Positions 41,555 to 50,555 of a stretch of DNA of 64,000 nucleotides are shown here, piece after piece. The notes below the pieces were generated by a model. That model worked only from the letters and a program-made list of their open reading frames with translations. It searched no databases and was not told where the DNA came from. A program made the position numbers and the translations under genes. This DNA is from Granulicella arctica (GTDB lineage: Bacteria > Acidobacteriota > Terriglobia > Terriglobales > Acidobacteriaceae). The stretch covers positions 4,278,001-4,342,000 of the forward strand of contig NZ_JAGTUT010000001.1 of assembly GCF_025685605.1 (NCBI RefSeq), in the 5' to 3' direction. Numbering within the stretch: the first letter of the stretch is position 1; each line of letters opens with the position of its first letter.

Positions 41555-42808
41555 ATGGAACGTGCATGTTATCAATTCGGAAGTCTTACACGAAAGAAGC
41601 GGGCGAAGGGACGAGACACCTGGGAGTTTCGGTACTACGAAGCAACAGAGAAGGGCGGACGCAGGCGTAAATCCTGCATCGTCGGAACTGTTGAGAAGTT
41701 GCCTACCAAGACTCACGCGCAGAAAGCGGTCGAAGTTCTTCTCCTAAAACTCAACTCAGAAACTCCACAGCAGCGGATGGCCGCGGTAACGTTCGGTGCC
41801 ATCTGTGACCGGTACCTTGAGGAAGAGTTGCCAGAACGATATTCGACGGCGAAATCCTACCGTTCGAACATCAAGAACTACCTCAAGCCTCGCTGGGGCG
41901 ACCATCTGCTTGAACGCATCCGTCCGATGGCGGTCGAAGATTGGTTGAAGAATCTCCCTATGGCTCCGAAGTCCAAGACCCATATCCGAAGCGTGATGCA
42001 CCTGATGTATGAGTGCGCGACACGCTGGGAGCTTTTCACGGATAAACGCAACCCCATCGCGCTCGTTCGTATCAAGGGCGGAAGCAAGCGGCGGGAACGT
42101 CCCATTATTCTGAGTGTGGACCAGTTCGAAAGTGTCGTCGCGACTCTGCGTGAGCCGTATCGCACGATGGTTCAAATCGCCCAATGCCTCGGTCTTCGCG
42201 TGAGCGAGATCGCGGCGCTTCAATGGGACGACTTCGATTTTGAAAAGAATCAGCTCCTCGTTCAGCGCAGCTACGTGAGCGGGCGGGTCGATGACGTCAA
42301 GACCGAATACTCCCACGACTATGTTCCTTTGCATCCATCCCTGACCAAGATCGTCTTGGCTTGGAGCAAGCAAGCCGTCCCCACCGCAGAAGGGTGGGTC
42401 TTTGCGAATCCGATGACGAACCGACCGTACCACCCGACCGAGATCCAGAAGCGGCATCTTCGCCCTTCGGGATGCTGCGTGGTCGCGTGTACGACGTGCG
42501 GCGCGGCTCCGGGTGTGTGGTGTTGGCAAGGTCAGCCCACGGCAAATGGCAAGCGCGTTCTGATCCATGACACACGCAAAATTTCGGCGGGGAAGCTCGG
42601 AGAGATCGGTTGGCACACGTTCCGCCACACGTACCGTTCGTGGCTGGACGAGACCGGAGCTCCGATGAAAGTGCAACAGGAACTGATGCGGCATGCCTCC
42701 ATCCAGACGACGATGAATATCTATGGACAGGCAATGTCTTCATCGAAAAGAGAAGCGAATGGGAAGGTAGTCGAGATGGTGCTCAAGCCTGTTTTGGCGA
42801 GCGCCTAA
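41555..42808 (+). CDS. Tyrosine site-specific integrase with an inserted zinc-ribbon-like segment
   Basis: 417 residues from the ATG at 41555. The N-terminal part has arm-binding and SAM-like core-binding domains (ICDRYLEEELPERYSTAKSY; MAPKSKTHIRSVMHLMYECA). The catalytic domain has Arg in AQCLGLRVSEIAALQWDDFD, His-x-x-Arg in GWHTFRHTYRSWLDETG, His in LMRHASIQTTMNIYG and the Tyr nucleophile in MNIYGQ. Between the central beta region and the HxxR box sits an unusual insert of about 35 residues, CCVVACTTCGAAPGVWCWQG followed by an HDTRK ending, carrying a CxxCGAxPGxxC...HxxR signature. It ends 74 bases from the 3' end of tRNA-fMet, the likely attachment site. Confidence 0.92.
   Translation: MERACYQFGSLTRKKRAKGRDTWEFRYYEATEKGGRRRKSCIVGTVEKLPTKTHAQKAVEVLLLKLNSETPQQRMAAVTFGAICDRYLEEELPERYSTAKSYRSNIKNYLKPRWGDHLLERIRPMAVEDWLKNLPMAPKSKTHIRSVMHLMYECATRWELFTDKRNPIALVRIKGGSKRRERPIILSVDQFESVVATLREPYRTMVQIAQCLGLRVSEIAALQWDDFDFEKNQLLVQRSYVSGRVDDVKTEYSHDYVPLHPSLTKIVLAWSKQAVPTAEGWVFANPMTNRPYHPTEIQKRHLRPSGCCVVACTTCGAAPGVWCWQGQPTANGKRVLIHDTRKISAGKLGEIGWHTFRHTYRSWLDETGAPMKVQQELMRHASIQTTMNIYGQAMSSSKREANGKVVEMVLKPVLASA
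42468..42577 (+). other. CxxCGAxPGxxC...H insert inside the integrase catalytic domain
   Basis: Within the integrase frame this segment encodes two adjacent Cys, then ACTTCGAAPGVWCW (C-x2-C-x6-C) and, about 17 residues later, a His in IHDTRK. The CxxCGAxPGxxC..HxxR pattern resembles small zinc-ribbon-like modules common in actinobacterial and phage proteins. Metal binding is inferred from cysteine spacing only. Confidence 0.6.
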
Positions 42809-42823
42809 ATCGGTGATTTTCTT

Positions 42824-42882
42824 ATTGGGAGATATTGGGAGTTTGTTTCAAAAGTCCGATCCTTGTAAGTGATTGAAAGGAT
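42824..42882. other. Candidate attachment-site flank (attL/attR) between integrase and tRNA
   Basis: ATTGGGAG occurs twice in direct orientation (42824-42831 and 42834-42841). ATATTGGGA (42832-42840) recurs inverted just beyond the tRNA 5' end as TCCCAATAT (42961-42969). Such short repeats beside an integrase and a tRNA 3' end could be integrase arm sites or remnants of strand exchange. The duplicated tRNA 3' segment expected at the other end of the element was not seen in the window. Confidence 0.35.
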
Positions 42883-42959
<77 letters not shown>

Positions 42960-43127
42960 TTCCCAATATAACGATTCGGTGAACATCGGTCAACCGTACG
43001 GCGGCTCACGCGACAGTTATCGTCCCCTTTTAGTAATGCTGGCCATAGCGTAACTTTTTCCTGAAAAGTGAGTCTTCATCCATATGGGCTTTAGGCGTCG
43101 TACTGCCTGGGTTCGTACGGAGGAACT

Positions 43128-44498
43128 ATGCGGCAGAGTAACTACAAGGGAATGTCCAGAACGGGCCTCGCGATAGCGAGCATCGTGCTTCTCAGCAGTC
43201 CGATCTATGCGCAGACGAATGTGCCGGATGCTCAGATTGAGGCGAACGTGCTCAAGAGCCTGGCGGGTGCTCCTCAACTCGCCAACGAGAACATCATCAC
43301 GAACACCATCGGCGGAACGGTGACGCTGAGCGGGACAGTCAAGGACGAGCCGACGCGCCAGATGGCTGAGAACCTGGCCTCACGCGCATCCGGCGTCAAA
43401 AAGGTTGTGGATGAGCTCACGCTCGGTGCCGGTGATCCGGGGCAGGGAACGCAAGGCGTCCTGCAGTCCGATGGCACCATGGCCCCAGCCCCTGGAGCGC
43501 ATGCCCCGGATCCCGACACCTACGCCGCGCAGCATGGAATTACCGCGACGAACGACCAGGCATCTGGACAGAGTGCGCCGCCGGATGACTCTGCCATCAC
43601 TGGCCAGCCCGGCGGTGGACAACCAAGTTCTACGCAGCCGGGCTATCGACAGCCGTACGACGCACAGAATGGTGCTTCGCCGCAACAGTACCCGCAGGGT
43701 CAGCAGCAGTATCCTCAGAATCAACAGCCATATCCGCAAGGTCAGCAGCCCTACCCTCAGGGTCGTCCTCCGTACGCCCAGCAGGGACAGCCTCCCTACC
43801 CGCAAGGTGGCTATCGCGGTCAGCCCGGCAACGCTCCTCCGCCCTATGGAGCTCAGGTAGCAGGGCGACCGGTCACCGTTCCTCCAGGCTCGTTGCTCCG
43901 CATCCGCATCAACGAAGGACTGGACAGCAAGCACACAGCGCCCGGAACTCCGTTCGACGCAGTTGTCCTGAACGATGTAATTGCTGACGGCGAGGTAGCG
44001 ATTCCGCGCGGCGCCAGCGTGCAGGGAGTCGTGACCGAGTCAAAGAGTGGCGGCGTCATCAAGGGTCACGGCGAGATTGCCCTCCAGCTGAATCAGGTCA
44101 TGCTCGGCGGTAAGACCTTCCCGATCACCTCCGACATCTGGTCGCGCGATAGCTCCGACAAGAGTGGCCAAACGATCGGCAGCGCAGTTGGCCTCGGAGC
44201 CTTCGGTGCCCTGATTGGTGCCGTTGCAGGCGGCGGACCAGGCGCGGCGATTGGTGCCGCTGCTGGCGCAGGAGCCGGAATTGGCAGTTCGGCAGCGTCA
44301 GGTAGCCGGCAGGTCCTGGTACCATCCGAGGCAATCCTCACCTTCCGCCTGACGGCACCTGCGCCCATGGTTACCATCTCGCAAGCCGAGATGGACCGGC
44401 TCTCGTACGGTGTGCCGACCGGCGCGCAGCAGTCCATGCAGCGGCGTCAGCCACCCTACTACGGCCCCGGCTACTACCCCCGTCCCTACCCTTACTAG
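43128..44498 (+). CDS. Envelope protein with BON domain, Pro/Gln/Tyr repeats and a glycine zipper
   Basis: 456 residues; GGAGGA precedes the ATG. Signal peptide GLAIASIVLLSSPIYA. BON domain at about 35-105 (DAQIEANVLKSLAGAPQLAN; GTVTLSGTVKDEPTRQMAEN), a phospholipid- or protein-binding fold. Residues about 180-240 are a low-complexity tract of QQYPQGQQ/PYPQGRPP-type repeats. A beta-rich domain follows (VTVPPGSLLRIRINEGLDSK; ADGEVAIPRGASVQGVVTES) resembling the TrbI/VirB10-type C-terminal region. Then comes a glycine zipper (GAFGALIGAVAGGGPGAAIG) and a tyrosine/proline-rich tail. Probably periplasmic, membrane- or wall-associated. First gene on the core side of the tRNA. Confidence 0.82.
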   Translation: MRQSNYKGMSRTGLAIASIVLLSSPIYAQTNVPDAQIEANVLKSLAGAPQLANENIITNTIGGTVTLSGTVKDEPTRQMAENLASRASGVKKVVDELTLGAGDPGQGTQGVLQSDGTMAPAPGAHAPDPDTYAAQHGITATNDQASGQSAPPDDSAITGQPGGGQPSSTQPGYRQPYDAQNGASPQQYPQGQQQYPQNQQPYPQGQQPYPQGRPPYAQQGQPPYPQGGYRGQPGNAPPPYGAQVAGRPVTVPPGSLLRIRINEGLDSKHTAPGTPFDAVVLNDVIADGEVAIPRGASVQGVVTESKSGGVIKGHGEIALQLNQVMLGGKTFPITSDIWSRDSSDKSGQTIGSAVGLGAFGALIGAVAGGGPGAAIGAAAGAGAGIGSSAASGSRQVLVPSEAILTFRLTAPAPMVTISQAEMDRLSYGVPTGAQQSMQRRQPPYYGPGYYPRPYPY

Positions 44499-44705
44499 AG
44501 AAATTCTGGCCGGAGTGGCCCGCGCGCTGCTCCGGCCCTTTCTCTTGTAGTCTTCGATTACCCACACACCTGATTTATACTGAGCACTTGCCCTGCAGTC
44601 GGCGTGGCGCGTGTCCTCAGACATGCAGCCAGGTCGCGCAAAACCCCGGGTAGGTGCCTGCTTTCCATGAATGCAGGGCGCTCGAACAAAGGTCTTTAGT
44701 CAAGC

Positions 44706-46682
44706 ATGATTCGTATTCTGCAGCAGGACAATCGCATCATCAAGATCATCTTTGCGGTCATCATTGGCCTCGCCGTCATCACCATGGTGATCACGCTGGT
44801 TCCGGGCATCTTCGACAATACGGATGCAAATGCCTCGACCGTCTTCGCGACGGTCCGCAGCCCCGGCCTTCTTGGCCGCGTCTCAGGCGATAGCACGCCG
44901 ATTCAGACGACCGAGGTCAATCAGCTCGCCCAACGCCAGCTCCAGCAGCAGAAGCTGCCGGACTTCCTGCTGCCGTACATGGCCAATCGTGCAGGCCAGA
45001 TCCTCGTACAGCGCGCCATCCTGAAGCATGAGGCTGACCGCATGAGCCTCCAGGTCAGCGATCAGGACCTTGCCCGCGAGTTGAAGACCGGGCCGTTTGC
45101 CCAGTATCTCTTTCCGAACGGCACCTACATCGGCGACGACGCCTACATGAATTTCGTGCAGGCCGCCTTCCAGACCAGCCGTGGCGACTTCGAGTCGCAG
45201 GTCAAGCAGGATATGGAGCTGAATCGCCTCCAGGCACTCATCACCGGCGGCGTCACGGTCTCCGATTCTGCCGTGCGCGATGCCTACCGCATCCAGGGCA
45301 CCAAGGTGAAGTTCGACTACGCCGTTATCTCGGCGGACGATCTGCGCAAGACCATTAACCCGACCGACGCCGAGCTGCAGAAGTTCTTCCAACAGAACCA
45401 GACGCGCTACGCATCGGCAATTCCTGAGACCCGCAAGATCCAGTACGTCTCCTTCGACGCCTCCAGCCTTCCCGGCGGCAAGCCGCAGGTTACGGACGCA
45501 GACATTCAGGCCTACTACACCCAGCACCAGGCACAGTATCAGGTGAAGGAGCAGGTCAAGGTTCGCCACATCCTCATCGCCGTGCCACAGGGCGCGGACG
45601 CGAAGACCGATGCCGCTGCCAAGAGCAAGGCTGAGGATCTCCTCAAGCAGATCAAAGCAGGCGGCAACTTCGCCGACCTCGCCAGCAAGAACTCCGACGA
45701 CCCCGGCAGCAAGACGGCTGGCGGTGAACTCGGCTTCCTCGATCGTGGCAAGACGGTCCCGGAGTTCGATAAGGCAGCTTTTTCGCTCAATCCTGGTCAG
45801 ACCTCCGACCTCATCAAGACCCAGTTCGGCTACCACATCCTGCAAGTCGAAGAGAAGAAGACAGAGCACCTCCGTCCACTCTCTGAGGTCAAGGCGGAGA
45901 TCGTTCCTGTCCTCGAGCAGCAGAAGTCCGGCGCCGTCGAGCAGACGTTTGCGCAGCAGCTGGCCGCACAGTCCCAGAAGGAAGGCATCGACAAGACAGC
46001 CGCTGCCCACAACCTCAAGGCCGTCACCACTGACTACGTTGCCAAGGATGGCGTCATCGCCGGACTTGCCGACGGCTCGGCGCTCCTGACCGGTGCCTTC
46101 GGCGCGAGCAAGGGAGCAGCTCCTGCTTCGGTCTCGACCGGCGATGGCTACGCGATCTTCCAGGTCGTCGACGTCAAGGCAGCACACGCTCCTGACTTCA
46201 ACGAGTACAAGTCGCACATCGCAGACGACTACCGCGAGCAGCAGGTTCCGCAGCTTCTGAACGCCCAGCTCCTCAAGCTGAACGATCGGGCCAAGGTCAC
46301 GAACGATCTGCGCAAGGCAGCCGCTGAGATGAACATCCCCCTCAAGACCAGCGACCTAGTCGGTAAAGACGGTCAGGTTCCCGATCTCGGCGCGATGAGC
46401 GGTCCAGGCGCAGTTGCCTTTACGCTTGCCAAGGGTGCCATCTCCGGACCCATCAATGCAGGCCGCGTCGGCATCGTCCTCAGCGTCACGGATAAGCAGG
46501 AGCCGAGCGCCGAGGACATCACGAAGAACTTCACCGCCACCCGTGAGCAGTTGCTCAACGAGCAGCACGAGGAAATCTTCCGCGTCTACATCGCCGGCCT
46601 GACCGAGAAGTACGAGAAGTCAGGCTCCATCCGCTACTCCAAGAAACAGCCCGCACCGGGAGCCTCTCCCTTCGGCAGCTAG
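44706..46682 (+). CDS. PpiD/SurA-type periplasmic chaperone with peptidyl-prolyl isomerase domain
   Basis: 658 residues. A single N-terminal membrane anchor (IIKIIFAVIIGLAVITMVIT, residues about 11-34) leads into a SurA_N-like chaperone region with long helices. A parvulin-type rotamase domain lies at about 280-378: VKVRHILIAVPQGADAKTDA, AGGNFADLASKNSDDPGSKT, GELGFLDRGKTVPEFDKAAF, FGYHILQVEEKK. A second, degenerate parvulin-like or chaperone segment follows. Like PpiD, it would assist folding of outer-membrane and secreted proteins at the periplasmic face of the inner membrane, relevant for TonB receptors. A strong terminator follows. Confidence 0.9.
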   Translation: MIRILQQDNRIIKIIFAVIIGLAVITMVITLVPGIFDNTDANASTVFATVRSPGLLGRVSGDSTPIQTTEVNQLAQRQLQQQKLPDFLLPYMANRAGQILVQRAILKHEADRMSLQVSDQDLARELKTGPFAQYLFPNGTYIGDDAYMNFVQAAFQTSRGDFESQVKQDMELNRLQALITGGVTVSDSAVRDAYRIQGTKVKFDYAVISADDLRKTINPTDAELQKFFQQNQTRYASAIPETRKIQYVSFDASSLPGGKPQVTDADIQAYYTQHQAQYQVKEQVKVRHILIAVPQGADAKTDAAAKSKAEDLLKQIKAGGNFADLASKNSDDPGSKTAGGELGFLDRGKTVPEFDKAAFSLNPGQTSDLIKTQFGYHILQVEEKKTEHLRPLSEVKAEIVPVLEQQKSGAVEQTFAQQLAAQSQKEGIDKTAAAHNLKAVTTDYVAKDGVIAGLADGSALLTGAFGASKGAAPASVSTGDGYAIFQVVDVKAAHAPDFNEYKSHIADDYREQQVPQLLNAQLLKLNDRAKVTNDLRKAAAEMNIPLKTSDLVGKDGQVPDLGAMSGPGAVAFTLAKGAISGPINAGRVGIVLSVTDKQEPSAEDITKNFTATREQLLNEQHEEIFRVYIAGLTEKYEKSGSIRYSKKQPAPGASPFGS

Positions 46683-46695
46683 TTTTAGATAGAAC

Positions 46696-46741
46696 AAATG
46701 GCCTGTTCCCTTGTAGCTTCCTACAACGGAACAGGCCATTT
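46696..46741 (+). terminator. Strong Rho-independent terminator
   Basis: AAATGGCCTGTTCC (46696-46709) pairs exactly with 46728-46741. Inside it TTGTAG pairs with CTACAA around a CTTC tetraloop, giving an almost continuous 20-pair stem. T-rich sequence follows. It separates the PpiD-like gene from malQ. Confidence 0.9.
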
Positions 46742-46810
46742 TCATTTGCGAAAGAAGCGTGATTCGGCATCACACTTGAAGCGTAAGAATAGAACTAGGT
46801 ACTCGGGGGA

Positions 46811-48394
46811 ATGATGGGTCAGGATCGGCTGTCTGGAGTATTGCTACACGTAACCTCTCTGCCTTCGTATGGCGGTGTCGGCGACTTCGGCCCGGCCGCA
46901 TACGCATTCGTTGACTTCCTCGCCGCCGCCAAGCAGCGCCTCTGGCAGGTCCTTCCGCTTAGCCCTACAGGCTACGGAAGCTCTCCGTACTCCGCGCTCT
47001 CCGCCTTCGCTGGCAACTTCCAGCTCATCAGCCTCGAGCGCCTCGCGCAGGATGGCTGGATAGCCTGGGACCGCATCCAGGGCCTCCCAGGCCACGATGG
47101 TCCGGCGGACTTCGAAGCCGCATCCGAGCGCAAACTCCCGCTGATCCAGGAGGCTGCAGGGAACTTCCTCGATCGCGCCTCGGGCGACCAGCGCGTCCGC
47201 TTCCAGAAGTTCTGCCAGGACAACATCTCGTGGCTCACCGACTATGCCATGTTCAACGTCCTCCGCCGCCTCAACAACTACATAAGTTGGAACGAGTGGC
47301 CCATCGAGTACGCCCAGCGCCAGCACGACGCGCTGACAACCCTCCTCAACGACCACGGTCGCGAGCTCGCAGTCGAACAGGTGATCCAATTCCTCTTCAG
47401 CGAGCAGTGGTGCGCCCTCAAGAGTTACTGTGGCGAGCGCGGCATCCGCGTCCTCGGTGACGTCGCCATCTTCGTCAACTACGACAGCGCCGATGTCTGG
47501 ACCAATCCCGACATCTTCGAGCTCGACGAGGAGCGCCGCCCCACTCGCGTCTCCGGCGTTCCACCCGATTACTTCTCCGCCACCGGCCAGCGTTGGGGCA
47601 ATCCGCTCTACAAGTGGGGCCTCCTGCGCGAGCGCGGCTTCGACTGGTGGGTCGCCCGCATCCGCCGCTCCCTCGCTTTATACGACATGATCCGCCTCGA
47701 CCACTTCCGCGGCTTTGAGGCCTTCTGGTCCATCGCCGCCGACGAGGAGACCGCCATCAATGGCCAGTGGGTCAAAGCCCCCGGCCAGGAACTCTTTCAG
47801 CGCCTCAAAGATGTCTTCGGCGACCTCCCCTTCATCGCAGAAGACCTCGGCCTCATCACCCCCGAGGTCGACGAGCTGCGCGAGCACTTCTGCATGCCCG
47901 GCATGCGCATCCTCCAGTTCGGCTTCTCCGACCGCGGCAGCCACCTCTATCTCCCGCATCGCTTCGTCCAAAATACCGTCGCCTACACCGGCACCCACGA
48001 CAACAACACCACGCTCGGCTGGTGGCGCGACGACTGCAACGACAACGATCGCACCAACGTCCAGAACTACCTCCAGACCATCACCAACGAGGGCGACATC
48101 GTCTGGGCCATGATGCGCGCCGCCGCGCGGTCCGTCGCCAACATCTGCATCTTCCCGCTCCAGGACGTCCTGCACCTCGGCACCGAGGCCCGCATGAACC
48201 GACCCTCCGGTGCCTTCGGCAACTGGACGTGGCGCTATGACTCGAACGCCCTCCACCCCGACTTCGCCACAAAACTAGCCGCGCTCATGGAGATGACCGA
48301 CCGCGACGGCTACGAAGAGCCCGCCAAAGGCTCCGACGCCGGCAAGCCGACCGAAGAGGCACACGAGCGCGCCGAACTCGGGTCCACCACCTAG
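46811..48394 (+). CDS. malQ: 4-alpha-glucanotransferase (amylomaltase)
   Basis: 527 residues, GH77 family. The N-terminus is diagnostic: SGVLLHVTSLPSYGGVGDFG, then AAAKQRLWQVLPLSPTGYGS and SPYSALSAFAGNFQLISLER. Catalytic region: RLDHFRGFEAFWSIAADEET (nucleophile Asp in IRLDHFRG), FIAEDLGLITPEVDELRE (acid/base Glu in AEDLG) and YTGTHDNNTTLGWWRD (third Asp in GTHDNNT). Transfers alpha-1,4-glucan segments between maltodextrins, releasing glucose; a cytoplasmic enzyme of glycogen/maltodextrin metabolism. The last 40 residues are a charged tail. No mal or glg genes are adjacent. Confidence 0.95.
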   Translation: MMGQDRLSGVLLHVTSLPSYGGVGDFGPAAYAFVDFLAAAKQRLWQVLPLSPTGYGSSPYSALSAFAGNFQLISLERLAQDGWIAWDRIQGLPGHDGPADFEAASERKLPLIQEAAGNFLDRASGDQRVRFQKFCQDNISWLTDYAMFNVLRRLNNYISWNEWPIEYAQRQHDALTTLLNDHGRELAVEQVIQFLFSEQWCALKSYCGERGIRVLGDVAIFVNYDSADVWTNPDIFELDEERRPTRVSGVPPDYFSATGQRWGNPLYKWGLLRERGFDWWVARIRRSLALYDMIRLDHFRGFEAFWSIAADEETAINGQWVKAPGQELFQRLKDVFGDLPFIAEDLGLITPEVDELREHFCMPGMRILQFGFSDRGSHLYLPHRFVQNTVAYTGTHDNNTTLGWWRDDCNDNDRTNVQNYLQTITNEGDIVWAMMRAAARSVANICIFPLQDVLHLGTEARMNRPSGAFGNWTWRYDSNALHPDFATKLAALMEMTDRDGYEEPAKGSDAGKPTEEAHERAELGSTT

Positions 48395-48455
48395 CCCCCA
48401 CGCAAACCCGTCACCGTTTAGACTGGTTGAGAGAAACATACTTACAGGAGTCACG

Positions 48456-48641
48456 ATGCCTCTTTCCGGCGAAGCAATCCGCACCATGAACTACGTTGAC
48501 GATATCTCGGTGACGCTCCGGCGCATCCTCGCCGTTCTGCCCTCCCTCACCGATGAGGATAAGCAGCGCGTAGCGGAGCACTTCCGCGTCTCCGAACCAA
48601 GCTACGAGTCCGTCCTCACCGCAGTAGCGAGCAAGAAGTAG
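48456..48641 (+). CDS. Small conserved-looking protein, 61 residues
   Basis: AGGAG lies about 7 bases before the ATG. The protein (MPLSGEAIRTMNYVDDISVT, LRRILAVLPSLTDEDKQRVA, EHFRVSEPSYESVLTAVASKK in sequence) is helical, charged and without cysteines or membrane segments. Its last base overlaps the next gene's GTG (TAGTG), so it is co-translated with the NAD-binding protein. I recognise no named domain; helical spacing suggests a small DNA- or protein-binding subunit. Function unknown. Confidence 0.7.
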   Translation: MPLSGEAIRTMNYVDDISVTLRRILAVLPSLTDEDKQRVAEHFRVSEPSYESVLTAVASKK

Positions 48642-49216
48642 TGGCAACGGCCTTCCCCGCACCAGGTAGCGCAGTCATCCGGACTGTCGCCGTCATCGGA
48701 GCAGGGAAGGCTGGCCGCAGCTTCGCTCTTGCCTGCGCCGCTGCAGGCTTCCACGTCGTCCTCGAAGATGTCATGCCCGCCAACCTTCGGCAGGCCGAAG
48801 CGGACTTCTCGGACATGCGTCTCCACGCCGCGCCCGGTCGTCTCGAACTGGCCCTCACCGTCGAAGACGCCGTCCACGCCGCCGATCTCGCCATCGACTT
48901 CGTACCGGACGAACTCGAATCCAAGCTCGAAATCCTCAGCCTGCTCGACCGCATGGCCCCACCCCGCACCATCCTCTGCACCCCCACCAGCGGCATCAGC
49001 ATCACCGACCTTGCCTCCTGCACCTACCGCCCCGAGCGCTGCCTCGCCATCCGCGGAACCCTCGGCAGCAGCGTGCGTCTGCTCTATCCAGCTTCGGTCG
49101 ACACCACCGCCCTCAGCGCGACGGCGCATTTCTTCGAAACCGTTGGCAGCACCGTCGAAACAGAGGCCGATCCCGACCTCCCCATGCTCATGAAAAACAT
49201 CGTCTACACCCGCTAA
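48641..49216 (+). CDS. 3-hydroxyacyl-CoA dehydrogenase-type NAD-binding domain protein (short)
   Basis: 191 residues, GTG start overlapping the previous stop. The Rossmann motif VAVIGAGKAGRSFALACAAA is followed by FHVVLEDVMPANLRQAEADF and AADLAIDFVPDELESKLEIL. This matches the N-terminal NAD-binding half of 3-hydroxyacyl-CoA dehydrogenases (GAGxMG; AVxExxxEDLxxKxxIF). RTILCTPTSGISITDLASCT corresponds to the SNTSSL-type segment. The helical C-terminal catalytic/dimerisation domain is absent, so it is probably not a standard beta-oxidation enzyme. Possible roles include redox sensing or a two-subunit enzyme. It shares a unit with the 61-residue protein. Confidence 0.75.
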   Translation: MATAFPAPGSAVIRTVAVIGAGKAGRSFALACAAAGFHVVLEDVMPANLRQAEADFSDMRLHAAPGRLELALTVEDAVHAADLAIDFVPDELESKLEILSLLDRMAPPRTILCTPTSGISITDLASCTYRPERCLAIRGTLGSSVRLLYPASVDTTALSATAHFFETVGSTVETEADPDLPMLMKNIVYTR

Positions 49217-49294
49217 GAAGTCTCCCTACACAAAACGGAACTCCTTCCGCATTCTCTGCGTAACGCACTAAGGAGAGCTGAGTCTAACCACCGT

Positions 49295-50551
49295 ATGCGC
49301 GCCATCTTAGACACTTTCAGTCAGGTCTTTCGCGCCATCGGCGCGAATAAGCTGCGCTCGTTCCTCACCATGTTCGGCATCGCGTGGGGCGTAGCCTCGC
49401 TGCTCCTGCTCATCGGGCTGGGCGAAGGTTTCCGCTCCGGCCAGCGTCGCAGTCTGGCCGAAGTCGGCGACGACGTCATCATGATGTTCGGCGGAACCAT
49501 CCCCGCACTCCCCAACCAGCACACCGGCATGCGCCCTTATAAATTGACGCTGGCTGATGCTGTCGCCGTGCAGTCTGGCGCCTCGCACGTGCGCAACGTC
49601 ACCGCGCTCATCAATCGCGGCGACCTCAAGCAGGTCAGCGAGTTCTCAAGCTCTGGCGGCGCCGTCATGGGCACCCAACTCAGCTTCCCCATGATCCGTC
49701 ATCTCCCCATCGCGCAGGGCCGCTTCTTCGATCAGGATGACCTCGCCCAGCGCCGACAGGTTGTCATCCTCGGCCAGAAGAACAACGCCCTCCTCTTTCC
49801 CGGACACCCCGCGATCGGTGCCTTCATCACCTTGAATGGCTACCGCTTCCAGGTCATCGGTGTGGCCGCCAAGATCGGTCGCGGCAACAACGACGGCGAC
49901 AACCAGAAGGTCTACGTCCCCCTCACCACCATGATGGAGCTCTTTCCCATCACCGGCGAAAACGTCCCGGAGGACGCCATCACGTCCATCCAGTACCAGC
50001 CCATCACCGAGAAAGAGAACGAGGACGCCAAGGCCGATGTCCACCGCATCGTCGCCGCCAATCACGGCTTCTCGCCCGATCTCAAGGACGCCTGGGAGGA
50101 GTGGGACACCATCAAGTCCAACCAGACCGTCGGCATGATCTTTACCGCCATGGACTTCTTTCTCGGCGGCGTCGGCATCGTCACACTCGCGCTCGGCGCC
50201 GTCGGCATCGTCAACATCATGCTCGTCACCGTACAGGAGCGGACGCGCGAGATCGGTCTCCGCAAAGCAATCGGCGCTACCAACCGCAGCATCATGACGC
50301 AGTTCTTCCTCGAAGGCATGATCCTCACCGGCCTCAGCGGCTTCATCGGGATCGCCGCCGCGGCCGCGCTGATGGCCGTCCTCGGCTCGCTGCTCGGCAA
50401 CAACCAGATGGGCATGGACCCGCCGCGGCTCGTTCCATGGTCGGCAGCCATGGCGATTAGTATTCTCACGCTCTGCGGCATCGTCGCGGGCGTCTACCCG
50501 GCGAGTGTTGCCGCAAGGCTCGAGCCGGTGGAAGCCCTGCGAAAGGAGTAG
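49295..50551 (+). CDS. MacB/FtsX-type ABC transporter permease, first of two
   Basis: 418 residues. Four transmembrane helices with a large periplasmic domain between TM1 and TM2: TM1 LRSFLTMFGIAWGVASLLLL (about 19-40), the MacB-PCD region (about 45-255), then the FtsX domain with MDFFLGGVGIVTLALGAVGI, VNIMLVTVQERTREIGLRKA (the coupling-helix signature) and final helices to about 410 ending EPVEALRKE. Such permeases act as mechanotransmission proteins driven by a cytoplasmic ATPase; no ATPase gene is adjacent. It is followed five bases later by a paralogous permease. Confidence 0.92.
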   Translation: MRAILDTFSQVFRAIGANKLRSFLTMFGIAWGVASLLLLIGLGEGFRSGQRRSLAEVGDDVIMMFGGTIPALPNQHTGMRPYKLTLADAVAVQSGASHVRNVTALINRGDLKQVSEFSSSGGAVMGTQLSFPMIRHLPIAQGRFFDQDDLAQRRQVVILGQKNNALLFPGHPAIGAFITLNGYRFQVIGVAAKIGRGNNDGDNQKVYVPLTTMMELFPITGENVPEDAITSIQYQPITEKENEDAKADVHRIVAANHGFSPDLKDAWEEWDTIKSNQTVGMIFTAMDFFLGGVGIVTLALGAVGIVNIMLVTVQERTREIGLRKAIGATNRSIMTQFFLEGMILTGLSGFIGIAAAAALMAVLGSLLGNNQMGMDPPRLVPWSAAMAISILTLCGIVAGVYPASVAARLEPVEALRKE

Positions 50552-50555
50552 CCCC

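Noticed and set aside
44883..46217. 444-codon minus-strand open frame opposite the PpiD-like gene
   Set aside because: It is a mirror of strongly biased GC3 coding sequence; its leucine/valine/aspartate-rich translation has no family features.
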